Assembly (NCBI GenBank): GCA_964493125.1 | Contig: CAZBMS010000006.1 | Coordinates: forward strand, 1-44,842 | DNA: 44,842 bases | Direction: 5' to 3' | From: QGNO01 sp964493125 | Lineage (GTDB): Bacteria; Chloroflexota; Dehalococcoidia; Lucifugimonadales; QGNO01 | Part shown: in pieces, positions 24,619-32,482 of the stretch | Layout: each line of letters begins with the position of its first letter | Numbering within the stretch: the first letter of the stretch is position 1 | Notes under the pieces: model-generated | The model's database searches: none | Told to the model about the DNA's origin: nothing | Seen by the model: the letters and a program-made list of their open reading frames with translations, nothing else | Program-made: the position numbers and the translations under genes

Positions 24619-26484
24619 TTACTTCTTGAGCCATACCCTTTCTAGAGAGTAGGAATCAGTGTGCACAATTGGAGGAGTCCAGTTTTGCCAGGTCGCTCGA
24701 TAGAGACCTATAACACCTGGTCGTGCCATACCAATCATGGTCGCATCGTCGTGGAAGATACGGGCCATCTTTCTGAGAACCTTGGCTCGCTCTGCTTGGT
24801 CGTTCATGGTCAACTGTGAGTCCATGAGCTTCTTCCACTCTGGGTTAATCCAACCACTGTAGTTACGTCCACCATCGGCCTTCAGTAGGTATGTGGAGAC
24901 GTTGTAACCATCTGGGTCCTGGAATGAGAGGCCCTTGCTGATCTGAATGATCTGGAAGTCACCTGATGCGCCAGCTTGGTCTGCGCTGCCGTAGTCAGGG
25001 GCCAACTGAAGGTCAGCCTCTATCCAAATTCTCTCCAACTGCTGGTCGAAGATCTCGCAGTCCTTTCTGTTGCCTGTTGCGCAGACAAACTGGACTTTGA
25101 GAGGGTTGTCCTTGCTGTAACCATGCTTGGTCATTAATGCCTGAGCATCAGCAAGAGCAGCTTTCTTCACCGCTGGAGTTGAATCGAATCCCTTGTATTC
25201 TTTCAGCCACTGGTCCTTAGTGTAAATCCAGTCCCATCCAATGAAGTATGGGAGGGAAAGGTGACCGGTGCCGTTGAATCCAAGCTTGTTGAACTCTTCG
25301 CGGTCAGCTGCCCACTGGATTGCGTTACGGAGGTCGTCAGCCTTAGGATCGCCGACGGGTCCGAATGGGGCCTTCATTACGTTTAGTGGGAATCCGCGCC
25401 AACCGTTAGCGTTGACTTTCGGATCCACTACCTTATCGTCACCCAGTTGCTTCTTGATCTTGTCAACATCTGCCGGGGTAGGAGCATTTCCAAATAGGCC
25501 GATGTAATCAACCTTACCTGAAAGGAATGCTGCCACTCTGGTGTTGGCATCTGGGATAGCGTAAATGGTGTACCCGTCTAAGTAAGGATAGCCGTCATGG
25601 AAGAAGTCGTTGTGCTTTTCAAGCTCTATCATGTTATCCGGCTGGTCATCCTTGACCTTGAATGCACCTGTACCCATGAGCTCACCCTTGGAGAAGTCTA
25701 AGTCTCTGTAGGTACCTGAGTCATCGATTGCCTTCACGTACTTCATTGGAGTTATGGCTGTCCAAGGTGAAATGAAACAGGCAAGGAATGCCGTTCGAGG
25801 TGCGGAAAGCCTTACTACCAACTCGGTGTCAGAAGTAGCTTCTATGCCAACACCAGGAGTTGGGTCAACGTAAGCTCGCATACAACCTTGGCGTTTCGAT
25901 GAAATGCCATTAGGTCGCTCTACCATTCGATAGAGAGTGTAGGCTGCGTCTTTAGCAGTGAACGCATTACCTTCGTGGTCTTTGATTCCGCTCCTAATCT
26001 TAAATGTATAGGATTTGCCGTCGTCGCTCATAGACCAAGATTCGGCCAAATCGTTCTCAACAGTTTGTTTGTCTGCCAGGCTGAACCTAATCACCTGACT
26101 CCAAAGGTTACCGTTGATTCCAAGTCCGTCCCAAGCATATCCTGCTCGGCCACCAACTGGGTCACGATGTCCGCCACCAACTCCACCTTCAGCTATTGCT
26201 ACCGTGCCGCCATAAACTGGCTTTGGACCGGTAGGAACAGGTGTGTTTGTCGGTTTTGGCTTAGCAGCAACTGTCACACCTGGTTTAGGCGGAACAGGCG
26301 TTGCTGTAGCAGTAGGAACCTTCAATTCCGGTACTGCCAGCTGGGTTGTCGGTGTTGCGGTAGGAGCTGCTTTCTCTGCTGCTGGAGCCGCCGAGTCATC
26401 GGAAGATCCGCAAGCAAGAACAAACAACAATCCTAGGGCTAACACTAACCCCATCGCTCTCCTGAGCGTTAATTCTAGATGCAT
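24619..26484 (-). CDS. ABC transporter substrate-binding lipoprotein, family 5 (peptide/nickel type)
   Basis: Lipoprotein of 621 residues: signal peptide with LLFVLAC lipobox (Cys25), Ala/Pro/Thr-rich linker (about residues 30-85), then an SBP_bac_5 domain. Family marks seen: ENDLAESWSMSDDGKSYTFKIRSGIKDHEG and FTAKDAAYTLYRM. The start is ATG at 26484, preceded by GGGGGTG; an upstream in-frame start at 26523 would precede the signal peptide and is less likely. Captures a peptide, nickel chelate or related organic ligand for the permeases downstream; the ligand is unknown. A TATA-rich divergent region separates it from the amidase operon at 26694. Confidence 0.94.
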   Translation of the reverse strand: MHLELTLRRAMGLVLALGLLFVLACGSSDDSAAPAAEKAAPTATPTTQLAVPELKVPTATATPVPPKPGVTVAAKPKPTNTPVPTGPKPVYGGTVAIAEGGVGGGHRDPVGGRAGYAWDGLGINGNLWSQVIRFSLADKQTVENDLAESWSMSDDGKSYTFKIRSGIKDHEGNAFTAKDAAYTLYRMVERPNGISSKRQGCMRAYVDPTPGVGIEATSDTELVVRLSAPRTAFLACFISPWTAITPMKYVKAIDDSGTYRDLDFSKGELMGTGAFKVKDDQPDNMIELEKHNDFFHDGYPYLDGYTIYAIPDANTRVAAFLSGKVDYIGLFGNAPTPADVDKIKKQLGDDKVVDPKVNANGWRGFPLNVMKAPFGPVGDPKADDLRNAIQWAADREEFNKLGFNGTGHLSLPYFIGWDWIYTKDQWLKEYKGFDSTPAVKKAALADAQALMTKHGYSKDNPLKVQFVCATGNRKDCEIFDQQLERIWIEADLQLAPDYGSADQAGASGDFQIIQISKGLSFQDPDGYNVSTYLLKADGGRNYSGWINPEWKKLMDSQLTMNDQAERAKVLRKMARIFHDDATMIGMARPGVIGLYRATWQNWTPPIVHTDSYSLERVWLKK

Positions 26485-26693
26485 ACTACACCCCCAAAAA
26501 AATAAATCCCCCGTATTAGTCACGAATTGTGCCTAAACGGATGCAATCACTTTGTGAAAAGCCAAAACAGTGTAGGTGCTAATTATCAGTTGGTCAACCC
26601 TTTTTTAAAAATAGTTTGTAAAATGGCTTGGTTTTTGTGCGATAGAAACTCTGTTACAATGCCGACCTCTAGCCAGTTATTGTGAGGTGCTAC

Positions 26694-28097
26694 ATGAGTG
26701 AATCTGGATTGGACTTCTTGACATTAGCTGCGGCTTCGGCCGCCGTAAAATCGAAGGAATTGTCCCCGGTGGACTTGACCAAGTTTGCGCTCCAAAAAAT
26801 TGACTCCTTGAACCCTAAATTAAATGCATTTATTACCGTTTTAGGCGAGGGGGCTCTGGAGCGTGCGAAGCGGGCTGAAGAAGAGATACAGAAAGGTGAT
26901 TATATTGGCCCAATGCATGGCATACCTTATGCGGTCAAGGATATTTATGCTACGGAAGGTATAAGAACAACTAACGGGGCAAGCGTGTTCTCTGAAAACG
27001 TCCCTAATAGTAGTAGCACTGCCGTGAATAATTTGCGTGCATCTGGGGGAGTGTTGGTGGGCAAGAACCATTGTCTGGAATTTGCTTGTGGTAATCACAA
27101 CCCTCTGTATGGCGAGGTCCACAACCCGTGGAATTTGGAGCATACCCCTGGAGGATCTTCAAGCGGATCTGCATCATCTGTGGCGGCTGGTCTGGTTTTT
27201 GGATCTATGGGCTCATGTACAGGCGGATCAATAAGGGGGCCAGCCTCCTTTTGCAGCATAGTTGGCCTAAAACCTACTTACGGTTTAGTTAGCCGTCACG
27301 GTGTGTTCCCTTTGAGTTGGTCCATTGACCATGCGGGTCCAATGACTAGAACTGTTGAGGATTGCGCAATAATGCTTCAGGCGGTTGCTGGGTACGATCC
27401 TAAGGATCCTTCTTCTGCAAATGTAAAGTTGCCTGACTATGTAGAAGGATTGAAAGGTGGAATTAAGGGCCTCCGAGTCGGAGTTCCGAAGGAATTTATT
27501 GAAGGCGCTGATGAAGAAGTCACTTCTTTAGTTGACGGTGCTATTAAGGTTTTGGCACAGCTCGGCGCCAAGATTGTGGAAGTTGAGTTGCCACTGACTG
27601 GAGAATACTCAGCGGTATCGGGTAACGTGATAACTTGGAGTGAGGCTGCTCAGGTGCACGCCCCTTGGATAGAACAATTGAATGAATATACAAACGGTGT
27701 TCAGCAAAAGGTGTTAGTTGGTTCCATTATATCATCTACTATGTACCATAAGGCTCAGCAGCTTAGGAGATGGGTTCAAGACGAAATATCTGACGCCTTG
27801 AAAGAAGTTGACGTATTGGTTGGAGCATCGATGGGTTCACCTCCTGGCAAGATTCAGACATCTGTAGCTGCGGGTGGTGATGCGGCTGCTTATAGGATGG
27901 CAACCCAGAGAAGCTTTACGAGACCTCAGAATTTAACTGGCCAACCAGCAGTTAGTGTTCCATGTGGATTTTCTAAGGACGGACTGCCTGTAGGATTCCA
28001 AATATCCGGGCGGCTATTTGAAGATGATTTAGTCCTGAAAGTGGCCCACGCTTATGAACAGGCAACCGAATGGCACAAGATGCACCCTGTACTTTAG
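26694..28097 (+). CDS. Amidase signature enzyme (467 aa), first gene of an amidase-AtzG-like operon
   Basis: Amidase-signature hydrolase. Triad: Lys82 in GIPYAVKD, cis-Ser loop PGGSSSGSASS (about Ser155) and GSCTGGSIRGPA with nucleophile Ser179. The common SDTGGS is SCTGGS here (Asp to Cys). Start ATG at 26694 has GAGGTG five bases upstream; in-frame codons before it are unlikely. Followed at 20 bp by a 58-residue AtzG/GatC-like protein gene, and then an RraA-like and a TPP-dependent gene. In the AtzE-AtzG system such a small protein is needed for the amidase to fold and work; a similar complex is inferred here. Substrate unknown. Confidence 0.93.
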   Translation: MSESGLDFLTLAAASAAVKSKELSPVDLTKFALQKIDSLNPKLNAFITVLGEGALERAKRAEEEIQKGDYIGPMHGIPYAVKDIYATEGIRTTNGASVFSENVPNSSSTAVNNLRASGGVLVGKNHCLEFACGNHNPLYGEVHNPWNLEHTPGGSSSGSASSVAAGLVFGSMGSCTGGSIRGPASFCSIVGLKPTYGLVSRHGVFPLSWSIDHAGPMTRTVEDCAIMLQAVAGYDPKDPSSANVKLPDYVEGLKGGIKGLRVGVPKEFIEGADEEVTSLVDGAIKVLAQLGAKIVEVELPLTGEYSAVSGNVITWSEAAQVHAPWIEQLNEYTNGVQQKVLVGSIISSTMYHKAQQLRRWVQDEISDALKEVDVLVGASMGSPPGKIQTSVAAGGDAAAYRMATQRSFTRPQNLTGQPAVSVPCGFSKDGLPVGFQISGRLFEDDLVLKVAHAYEQATEWHKMHPVL

Positions 28098-28117
28098 CCT
28101 AAGGAGTATATTGGACT

Positions 28118-28294
28118 ATGAACAAAGAGATTGCGAAACAACTTTTGATTGAAGCTGGCATAAATCCTTCGGATGAGGATTTGGATATGACTTTAAGTTT
28201 GCATGAAGCTTTAAGTGGGCAATTGGAAAAAGCTTTACCAAGGACCTTGGAGGGTGTAGAGCCCCACTACATACAGCCGACTCGCCCTGAGTGA
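28118..28294 (+). CDS. AtzG/GatC-like small amidase subunit (58 aa)
   Basis: Short gene between the amidase and RraA-like genes, with AAGGAG 11 bases before ATG and both neighbours in the same direction (20 and 33 bp gaps). The product is two amphipathic helices followed by a tail: EIAKQLLIEAGINPSDEDL, then ALSGQLEKAL, then GVEPHYIQP. The final E-P-x-x-x-x-P is reminiscent of GatC and AtzG, small proteins that wrap around an amidase. The fused N-terminus of the amidase at 2599-4260 shows the same pattern, which is the best support that it is real. Family assignment is by pattern only. Confidence 0.72.
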   Translation: MNKEIAKQLLIEAGINPSDEDLDMTLSLHEALSGQLEKALPRTLEGVEPHYIQPTRPE

Positions 28295-28327
28295 ACATAA
28301 ATCAAGTAGAAATCTGGAGGTAGATGT

Positions 28328-28984
28328 ATGTTGAAAGTTAACCCACGTGATTTTGGCACCGATAGGGATCTTATAGAAGCTTACAAGAATATATTGACCC
28401 CTTCTCTGGGTCACTTCTTAGATGGAGGCATGGACCCCGCTATAAGAGCCCTCTGGAAGCCGGTGAAACTTGTAGGGCCCGCATTGACCGTAGAAACCAC
28501 TCCCAATTCTGCTGCTGCATTAGGAAAGGCTGTAGAGATTGCTGAACCAGGGGATGTCATAGTCATGAGTAGGGGAGGAGAAAATCTTCATGCTACGACC
28601 GGTGATTTCGCAGTTATGAATTTTCAGGAACACGGAATCGCAGGGATGATCACGGATGGGCTCGTTACTGATCAAAGGGCGATTGAGGGGCTGCAATTTC
28701 CAGTCTTTAGTCGTGGAGTATCTGCGATAATTGCGAAGAGAAGTGGACCAGATGAGGGTGCCGTTAACGTTACAGTTGAGGTAGGAGGGGTTAAGGTTAA
28801 CCCAGGTGATCTAATAGTGGCGGATGAGGATGGGGTTATAGTAACCACCTTTGAAGATGCCCGCGCTCAACTGGGAGCTTGTTTGGAACTTGAGGAATGG
28901 GAGGCTTATGCCTTGGACCAACTTAAGACAGGCAGGTTGCTGTCGGAAGTAATGAAAGAACGTCAAACCTATAAAGAAGGATAG
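28328..28984 (+). CDS. RraA-like / HMG-CHA aldolase family protein (218 aa)
   Basis: RraA/4-hydroxy-4-methyl-2-oxoglutarate aldolase fold, formerly annotated as dimethylmenaquinone methyltransferase. Seen: TPSLGHFLDGG (substrate-loop region, family s-D-a-l), EPGDVIVMSRGG, and GIAGMITDGLVTDQRAIEGLQFPVFSRG, where the family has DG-x-x-RD. The Arg that helps bind the substrate is Thr114 here; Asp110 and Asp115 remain. Later VNPGDLIVADEDGVIV is intact. The usual aldolase role (pyruvate release) may be altered. Co-transcribed with the amidase and AtzG-like genes upstream and the TPP half-enzyme downstream (22 bp). Confidence 0.9.
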   Translation: MLKVNPRDFGTDRDLIEAYKNILTPSLGHFLDGGMDPAIRALWKPVKLVGPALTVETTPNSAAALGKAVEIAEPGDVIVMSRGGENLHATTGDFAVMNFQEHGIAGMITDGLVTDQRAIEGLQFPVFSRGVSAIIAKRSGPDEGAVNVTVEVGGVKVNPGDLIVADEDGVIVTTFEDARAQLGACLELEEWEAYALDQLKTGRLLSEVMKERQTYKEG

Positions 28985-29006
28985 TAGGATATAAGGGAGA
29001 TTATTT

Positions 29007-29597
29007 ATGATTAGGCAAAGCGATATGATGAAGGTAATTCAACAGCATCGGGGAGATGCTGTTGTAGTTCCTGTTTTTAGGGCTTCGCCTCGTTGGAAAG
29101 AGGTTAGCGATCGTCCGGAATTGGATCTTCCAGTCGGTGGTGCTATGGGTAAAGCCTCGTCATTCGCAATGGGTGTGGCCCTGGCTCGACCTGATAAGAA
29201 TGTGATTTTGCTGGATGGGGATGGTAGTTTGGAAATGAATTTGGGGTCACTTGTAACTATTGGTGAGCAAGCTCCATCAAATATGTACCACTTCGTCGTT
29301 CAAAATGGAGTATATGCTTCTACCGGAGGTCAGCCTATAGTTGGTGCTGATACGGTTTCCTTTAAGGATATTGCATTGTCAGCAGGTTACAAGCATGGGT
29401 ATGACTTTGATGATTTAGAGGAATTCAGCACAACTATTCCTGACATATTTAGTAATGGTGGTCCAGCGCTAATTACTGTTCGTATAGTCCCCGAAATCAG
29501 AAGCCCCGAAGAGCGTGCGGCTGAAAGAGCTTCGGCTGGAAACCAACCCGGTTGGGTTCCTTACCACAGGCTAAAGGATGAATTAGAGAAGGTATAG
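29007..29597 (+). CDS. TPP-binding decarboxylase subunit (ComE/sulfopyruvate decarboxylase beta-like)
   Basis: A 196-residue protein covering only the C-terminal TPP-binding half of a thiamine-diphosphate enzyme. TPP/Mg motif: GDGSLEMNLG near residue 72, followed about 25 residues later by VVQNGVYASTGGQP. The opening PVGGAMGKASSFAMGVALA is also typical. Best match by layout is ComE (sulfopyruvate decarboxylase beta) or the related phosphonopyruvate decarboxylase. The PYR-domain partner (ComD-like), which carries the catalytic Glu, is not in the window. Last gene of the amidase operon. The hairpin at 29589-29619 overlaps its end. Confidence 0.85.
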   Translation: MIRQSDMMKVIQQHRGDAVVVPVFRASPRWKEVSDRPELDLPVGGAMGKASSFAMGVALARPDKNVILLDGDGSLEMNLGSLVTIGEQAPSNMYHFVVQNGVYASTGGQPIVGADTVSFKDIALSAGYKHGYDFDDLEEFSTTIPDIFSNGGPALITVRIVPEIRSPEERAAERASAGNQPGWVPYHRLKDELEKV

Positions 29598-29619
29598 GAA
29601 CGGTTAGCACCTATACCTT
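29589..29619. terminator. Inverted repeat at the convergent gene ends
   Basis: A 10-bp perfect stem (29589-29598 with 29610-29619) and 11-nt loop, overlapping the stop codon of the TPP gene and lying 8 bp from the stop of the MaoC-like gene on the other strand. No strong T-run, so termination efficiency is uncertain. Confidence 0.5.
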
Positions 29620-29626
29620 AATCGAC

Positions 29627-30994
29627 TTAATACCACTCTTTCCGGAACGTTTCATAGTTAACGAAAGGTGGGTTTCCAGGATGTGGTATCGGTAACTGTA
29701 CTGGCCCATGTTCTCTCGAAGGCAGGTAAACAGTTGCTGTCCCTGGAACCTGAGCTTCCCCAACCTGGTTAGAACCTTGCCATCTAATGCCTACAGCGTG
29801 GTAAGTTGCTTTGCCCTTTATTCCACCAGGCGAATCGTCACCTTCTTGGACTTCTGTAAATTTCTTTACGACCTCACCAGTATAGGTTGTGACGTCGGCA
29901 TAATAGACAGGGCGCCTTAGCGCTGAATATTGCCGTCTTATGAATCCGTCATCACCCATCCAGTTGGTAAAGAGTTGTTCTGGTATTTGGAATCGTTGTC
30001 CGCCGTGATCGAAAGGTCCAGGTTGGCCTCTAAATGCACATAGTAGGGCGTCTTCGTGCTCGACTGCAGCGGTCCATGGCCATCTAGTGTTGGGATGTGT
30101 TCGTGCATGACCTGTGTTAAGACGGAGGCCATGGTAGCCTGGCTCAAAGGCACCAGCACTTTTACCGTCGCCTCCAGTAAACCCATCTTTACCAGTAGTC
30201 CCTACAGTTTGAGAGTTGACGGTATCTTGGCATTCTTGGTCTTGAAGAGTCCATGGCGGAAGTATAAGTGGCGGTAATTGTTCTCCTACTTCTACGTCTT
30301 CCCAGTAGAGGGTTTCGGAGCCTCTTCGTTTAATTCCGTCTAAATTTTTTATTAAGTCGGTTATCTCCTCTTTGGAATAGCTTTGTGCTTTCCGTTCGTA
30401 GAGCATGCTTTCGCCGAGTCTTTCGACGTCCATAGCCCTTGAGGTTCCCATAGTCCTTTGAGGTACCATTATCAAAGTTCCGTAGGACTTGGCCCTCAGG
30501 TCTTGGTGATAGTCCCAGTAGTTAACTTCGGATATAAGGAATAGAAGGTCTCCGTGTGATCCCGGCTTCTCGATCAGCTCCTTAGTTTGCTTGGAAGTCT
30601 TAAATCTATCCCCTACACGAAGAACGTCGAAGAATTCCCATGCACATCCGGCAACGAAGTTGGCAACAGGATATCCTTGTGGCCTTGTGGCTCCGTGGAT
30701 ACCTGGATATCGTATGTAATTTAGTACTGGTCCCGGGGCAAGTTGTGAACCGTATTTGGTTTTCTTCCCATATTCCGGATCTGTATAGATAGGGTTGTTG
30801 TCACCGATAGATTGTGCATACTTGGCGATGAATTTCGAATCTAGCCTGATCGGTGACTCGTAGGGCGGTCCTTCCTGTTCATAAGGTGCAGGAACATTTG
30901 GAGGTATTCCCTCGAGAGATTCCGTATTAATAAGATCTTTAGTCTTACTAATAAACTCTACAATGGCTTCTTCAAAACTTTCTTGGGTGGTCAT
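29627..30994 (-). CDS. MaoC-like double-hotdog protein (copy 1, 455 aa)
   Basis: Protein with an N-terminal MaoC/FAS1-like hotdog half (DSKFIAKYAQSIGDNNPIYTDPEYGKKTKYGS, the A-x-x-x-x-D-x-N-P-x-H-like hydratase motif with Tyr where His is usual) and a second hotdog half near residues 225-450. Hydratase or thioesterase-related folds of this type act on acyl-CoA; the usual His of MaoC is Tyr here, so activity may differ. ATG at 30994 has GGAG eight bases upstream and starts MTTQESFEEA; an in-frame codon at 31006 is less likely. From 29630 to 30886 its DNA shows no difference from the upstream copy; the first about 108 bases of coding sequence diverge. Confidence 0.85.
   Translation of the reverse strand: MTTQESFEEAIVEFISKTKDLINTESLEGIPPNVPAPYEQEGPPYESPIRLDSKFIAKYAQSIGDNNPIYTDPEYGKKTKYGSQLAPGPVLNYIRYPGIHGATRPQGYPVANFVAGCAWEFFDVLRVGDRFKTSKQTKELIEKPGSHGDLLFLISEVNYWDYHQDLRAKSYGTLIMVPQRTMGTSRAMDVERLGESMLYERKAQSYSKEEITDLIKNLDGIKRRGSETLYWEDVEVGEQLPPLILPPWTLQDQECQDTVNSQTVGTTGKDGFTGGDGKSAGAFEPGYHGLRLNTGHARTHPNTRWPWTAAVEHEDALLCAFRGQPGPFDHGGQRFQIPEQLFTNWMGDDGFIRRQYSALRRPVYYADVTTYTGEVVKKFTEVQEGDDSPGGIKGKATYHAVGIRWQGSNQVGEAQVPGTATVYLPSREHGPVQLPIPHPGNPPFVNYETFRKEWY
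29630..30886. repeat. Direct repeat unit A of the tandem MaoC-like pair (1,257 bp)
   Basis: Matches 31055-32311 at an offset of 1,425 bp with no difference seen by eye. Identity stops abruptly at 30887 and 29629. Direct orientation, no terminal inverted repeats or transposase. Confidence 0.9.
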
Positions 30995-31048
30995 GTATAA
31001 CTCCACTATTCAAGTATTGCAACTATTCCAATTGGTGTTCTATGTCGT

Positions 31049-32419
31049 CTATTGATACCACTCTTTCCGGAACGTTTCATAGTTAACGAAAGGTGGGTTT
31101 CCAGGATGTGGTATCGGTAACTGTACTGGCCCATGTTCTCTCGAAGGCAGGTAAACAGTTGCTGTCCCTGGAACCTGAGCTTCCCCAACCTGGTTAGAAC
31201 CTTGCCATCTAATGCCTACAGCGTGGTAAGTTGCTTTGCCCTTTATTCCACCAGGCGAATCGTCACCTTCTTGGACTTCTGTAAATTTCTTTACGACCTC
31301 ACCAGTATAGGTTGTGACGTCGGCATAATAGACAGGGCGCCTTAGCGCTGAATATTGCCGTCTTATGAATCCGTCATCACCCATCCAGTTGGTAAAGAGT
31401 TGTTCTGGTATTTGGAATCGTTGTCCGCCGTGATCGAAAGGTCCAGGTTGGCCTCTAAATGCACATAGTAGGGCGTCTTCGTGCTCGACTGCAGCGGTCC
31501 ATGGCCATCTAGTGTTGGGATGTGTTCGTGCATGACCTGTGTTAAGACGGAGGCCATGGTAGCCTGGCTCAAAGGCACCAGCACTTTTACCGTCGCCTCC
31601 AGTAAACCCATCTTTACCAGTAGTCCCTACAGTTTGAGAGTTGACGGTATCTTGGCATTCTTGGTCTTGAAGAGTCCATGGCGGAAGTATAAGTGGCGGT
31701 AATTGTTCTCCTACTTCTACGTCTTCCCAGTAGAGGGTTTCGGAGCCTCTTCGTTTAATTCCGTCTAAATTTTTTATTAAGTCGGTTATCTCCTCTTTGG
31801 AATAGCTTTGTGCTTTCCGTTCGTAGAGCATGCTTTCGCCGAGTCTTTCGACGTCCATAGCCCTTGAGGTTCCCATAGTCCTTTGAGGTACCATTATCAA
31901 AGTTCCGTAGGACTTGGCCCTCAGGTCTTGGTGATAGTCCCAGTAGTTAACTTCGGATATAAGGAATAGAAGGTCTCCGTGTGATCCCGGCTTCTCGATC
32001 AGCTCCTTAGTTTGCTTGGAAGTCTTAAATCTATCCCCTACACGAAGAACGTCGAAGAATTCCCATGCACATCCGGCAACGAAGTTGGCAACAGGATATC
32101 CTTGTGGCCTTGTGGCTCCGTGGATACCTGGATATCGTATGTAATTTAGTACTGGTCCCGGGGCAAGTTGTGAACCGTATTTGGTTTTCTTCCCATATTC
32201 CGGATCTGTATAGATAGGGTTGTTGTCACCGATAGATTGTGCATACTTGGCGATGAATTTCGAATCTAGCCTGATCGGTGACTCGTAGGGCGGTCCTTCC
32301 TGTTCATAAGGACACGGCGAGTTCGGAGGTATTCCCTCAGTAGATTCAGTATTTATGAACTCTTTAGTCTTGCTGATGAACTCGATTACAGCTTCCTCGA
32401 AACTCTCTTGAACGGCCAT
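31049..32419 (-). CDS. MaoC-like double-hotdog protein (copy 2, 456 aa)
   Basis: Tandem paralogue of the downstream gene. Residues from PYEQEGPP onward are identical except one extra C-terminal Gln. The N-terminal 35 residues differ at about a dozen positions while preserving the same pattern (QESFEEA...EFISKTK...TES.EGIPPN). ATG follows GGGAGG by five bases, stronger than copy 1. Same domain reading: two hotdog halves, Tyr replacing the usual MaoC His. The pair follows one another with 54 bp between them and is likely one transcript. Confidence 0.85.
   Translation of the reverse strand: MAVQESFEEAVIEFISKTKEFINTESTEGIPPNSPCPYEQEGPPYESPIRLDSKFIAKYAQSIGDNNPIYTDPEYGKKTKYGSQLAPGPVLNYIRYPGIHGATRPQGYPVANFVAGCAWEFFDVLRVGDRFKTSKQTKELIEKPGSHGDLLFLISEVNYWDYHQDLRAKSYGTLIMVPQRTMGTSRAMDVERLGESMLYERKAQSYSKEEITDLIKNLDGIKRRGSETLYWEDVEVGEQLPPLILPPWTLQDQECQDTVNSQTVGTTGKDGFTGGDGKSAGAFEPGYHGLRLNTGHARTHPNTRWPWTAAVEHEDALLCAFRGQPGPFDHGGQRFQIPEQLFTNWMGDDGFIRRQYSALRRPVYYADVTTYTGEVVKKFTEVQEGDDSPGGIKGKATYHAVGIRWQGSNQVGEAQVPGTATVYLPSREHGPVQLPIPHPGNPPFVNYETFRKEWYQ
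31055..32311. repeat. Direct repeat unit B of the tandem MaoC-like pair (1,257 bp)
   Basis: Second copy of the block at 29630-30886. Beyond 32311 the two genes share protein pattern but diverged DNA. Confidence 0.9.
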
Positions 32420-32482
32420 GTTAACCTCCCTGAGTTTGATGACTGCAACAGGTTATATGTCCCACACGGATCATGCAAGAAC

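Noticed and set aside
29627..32419. Insertion sequence or composite transposon
   Set aside because: Direct repeat only; no transposase, terminal inverted repeats or target-site duplication seen. Both units are simply paralogous genes.
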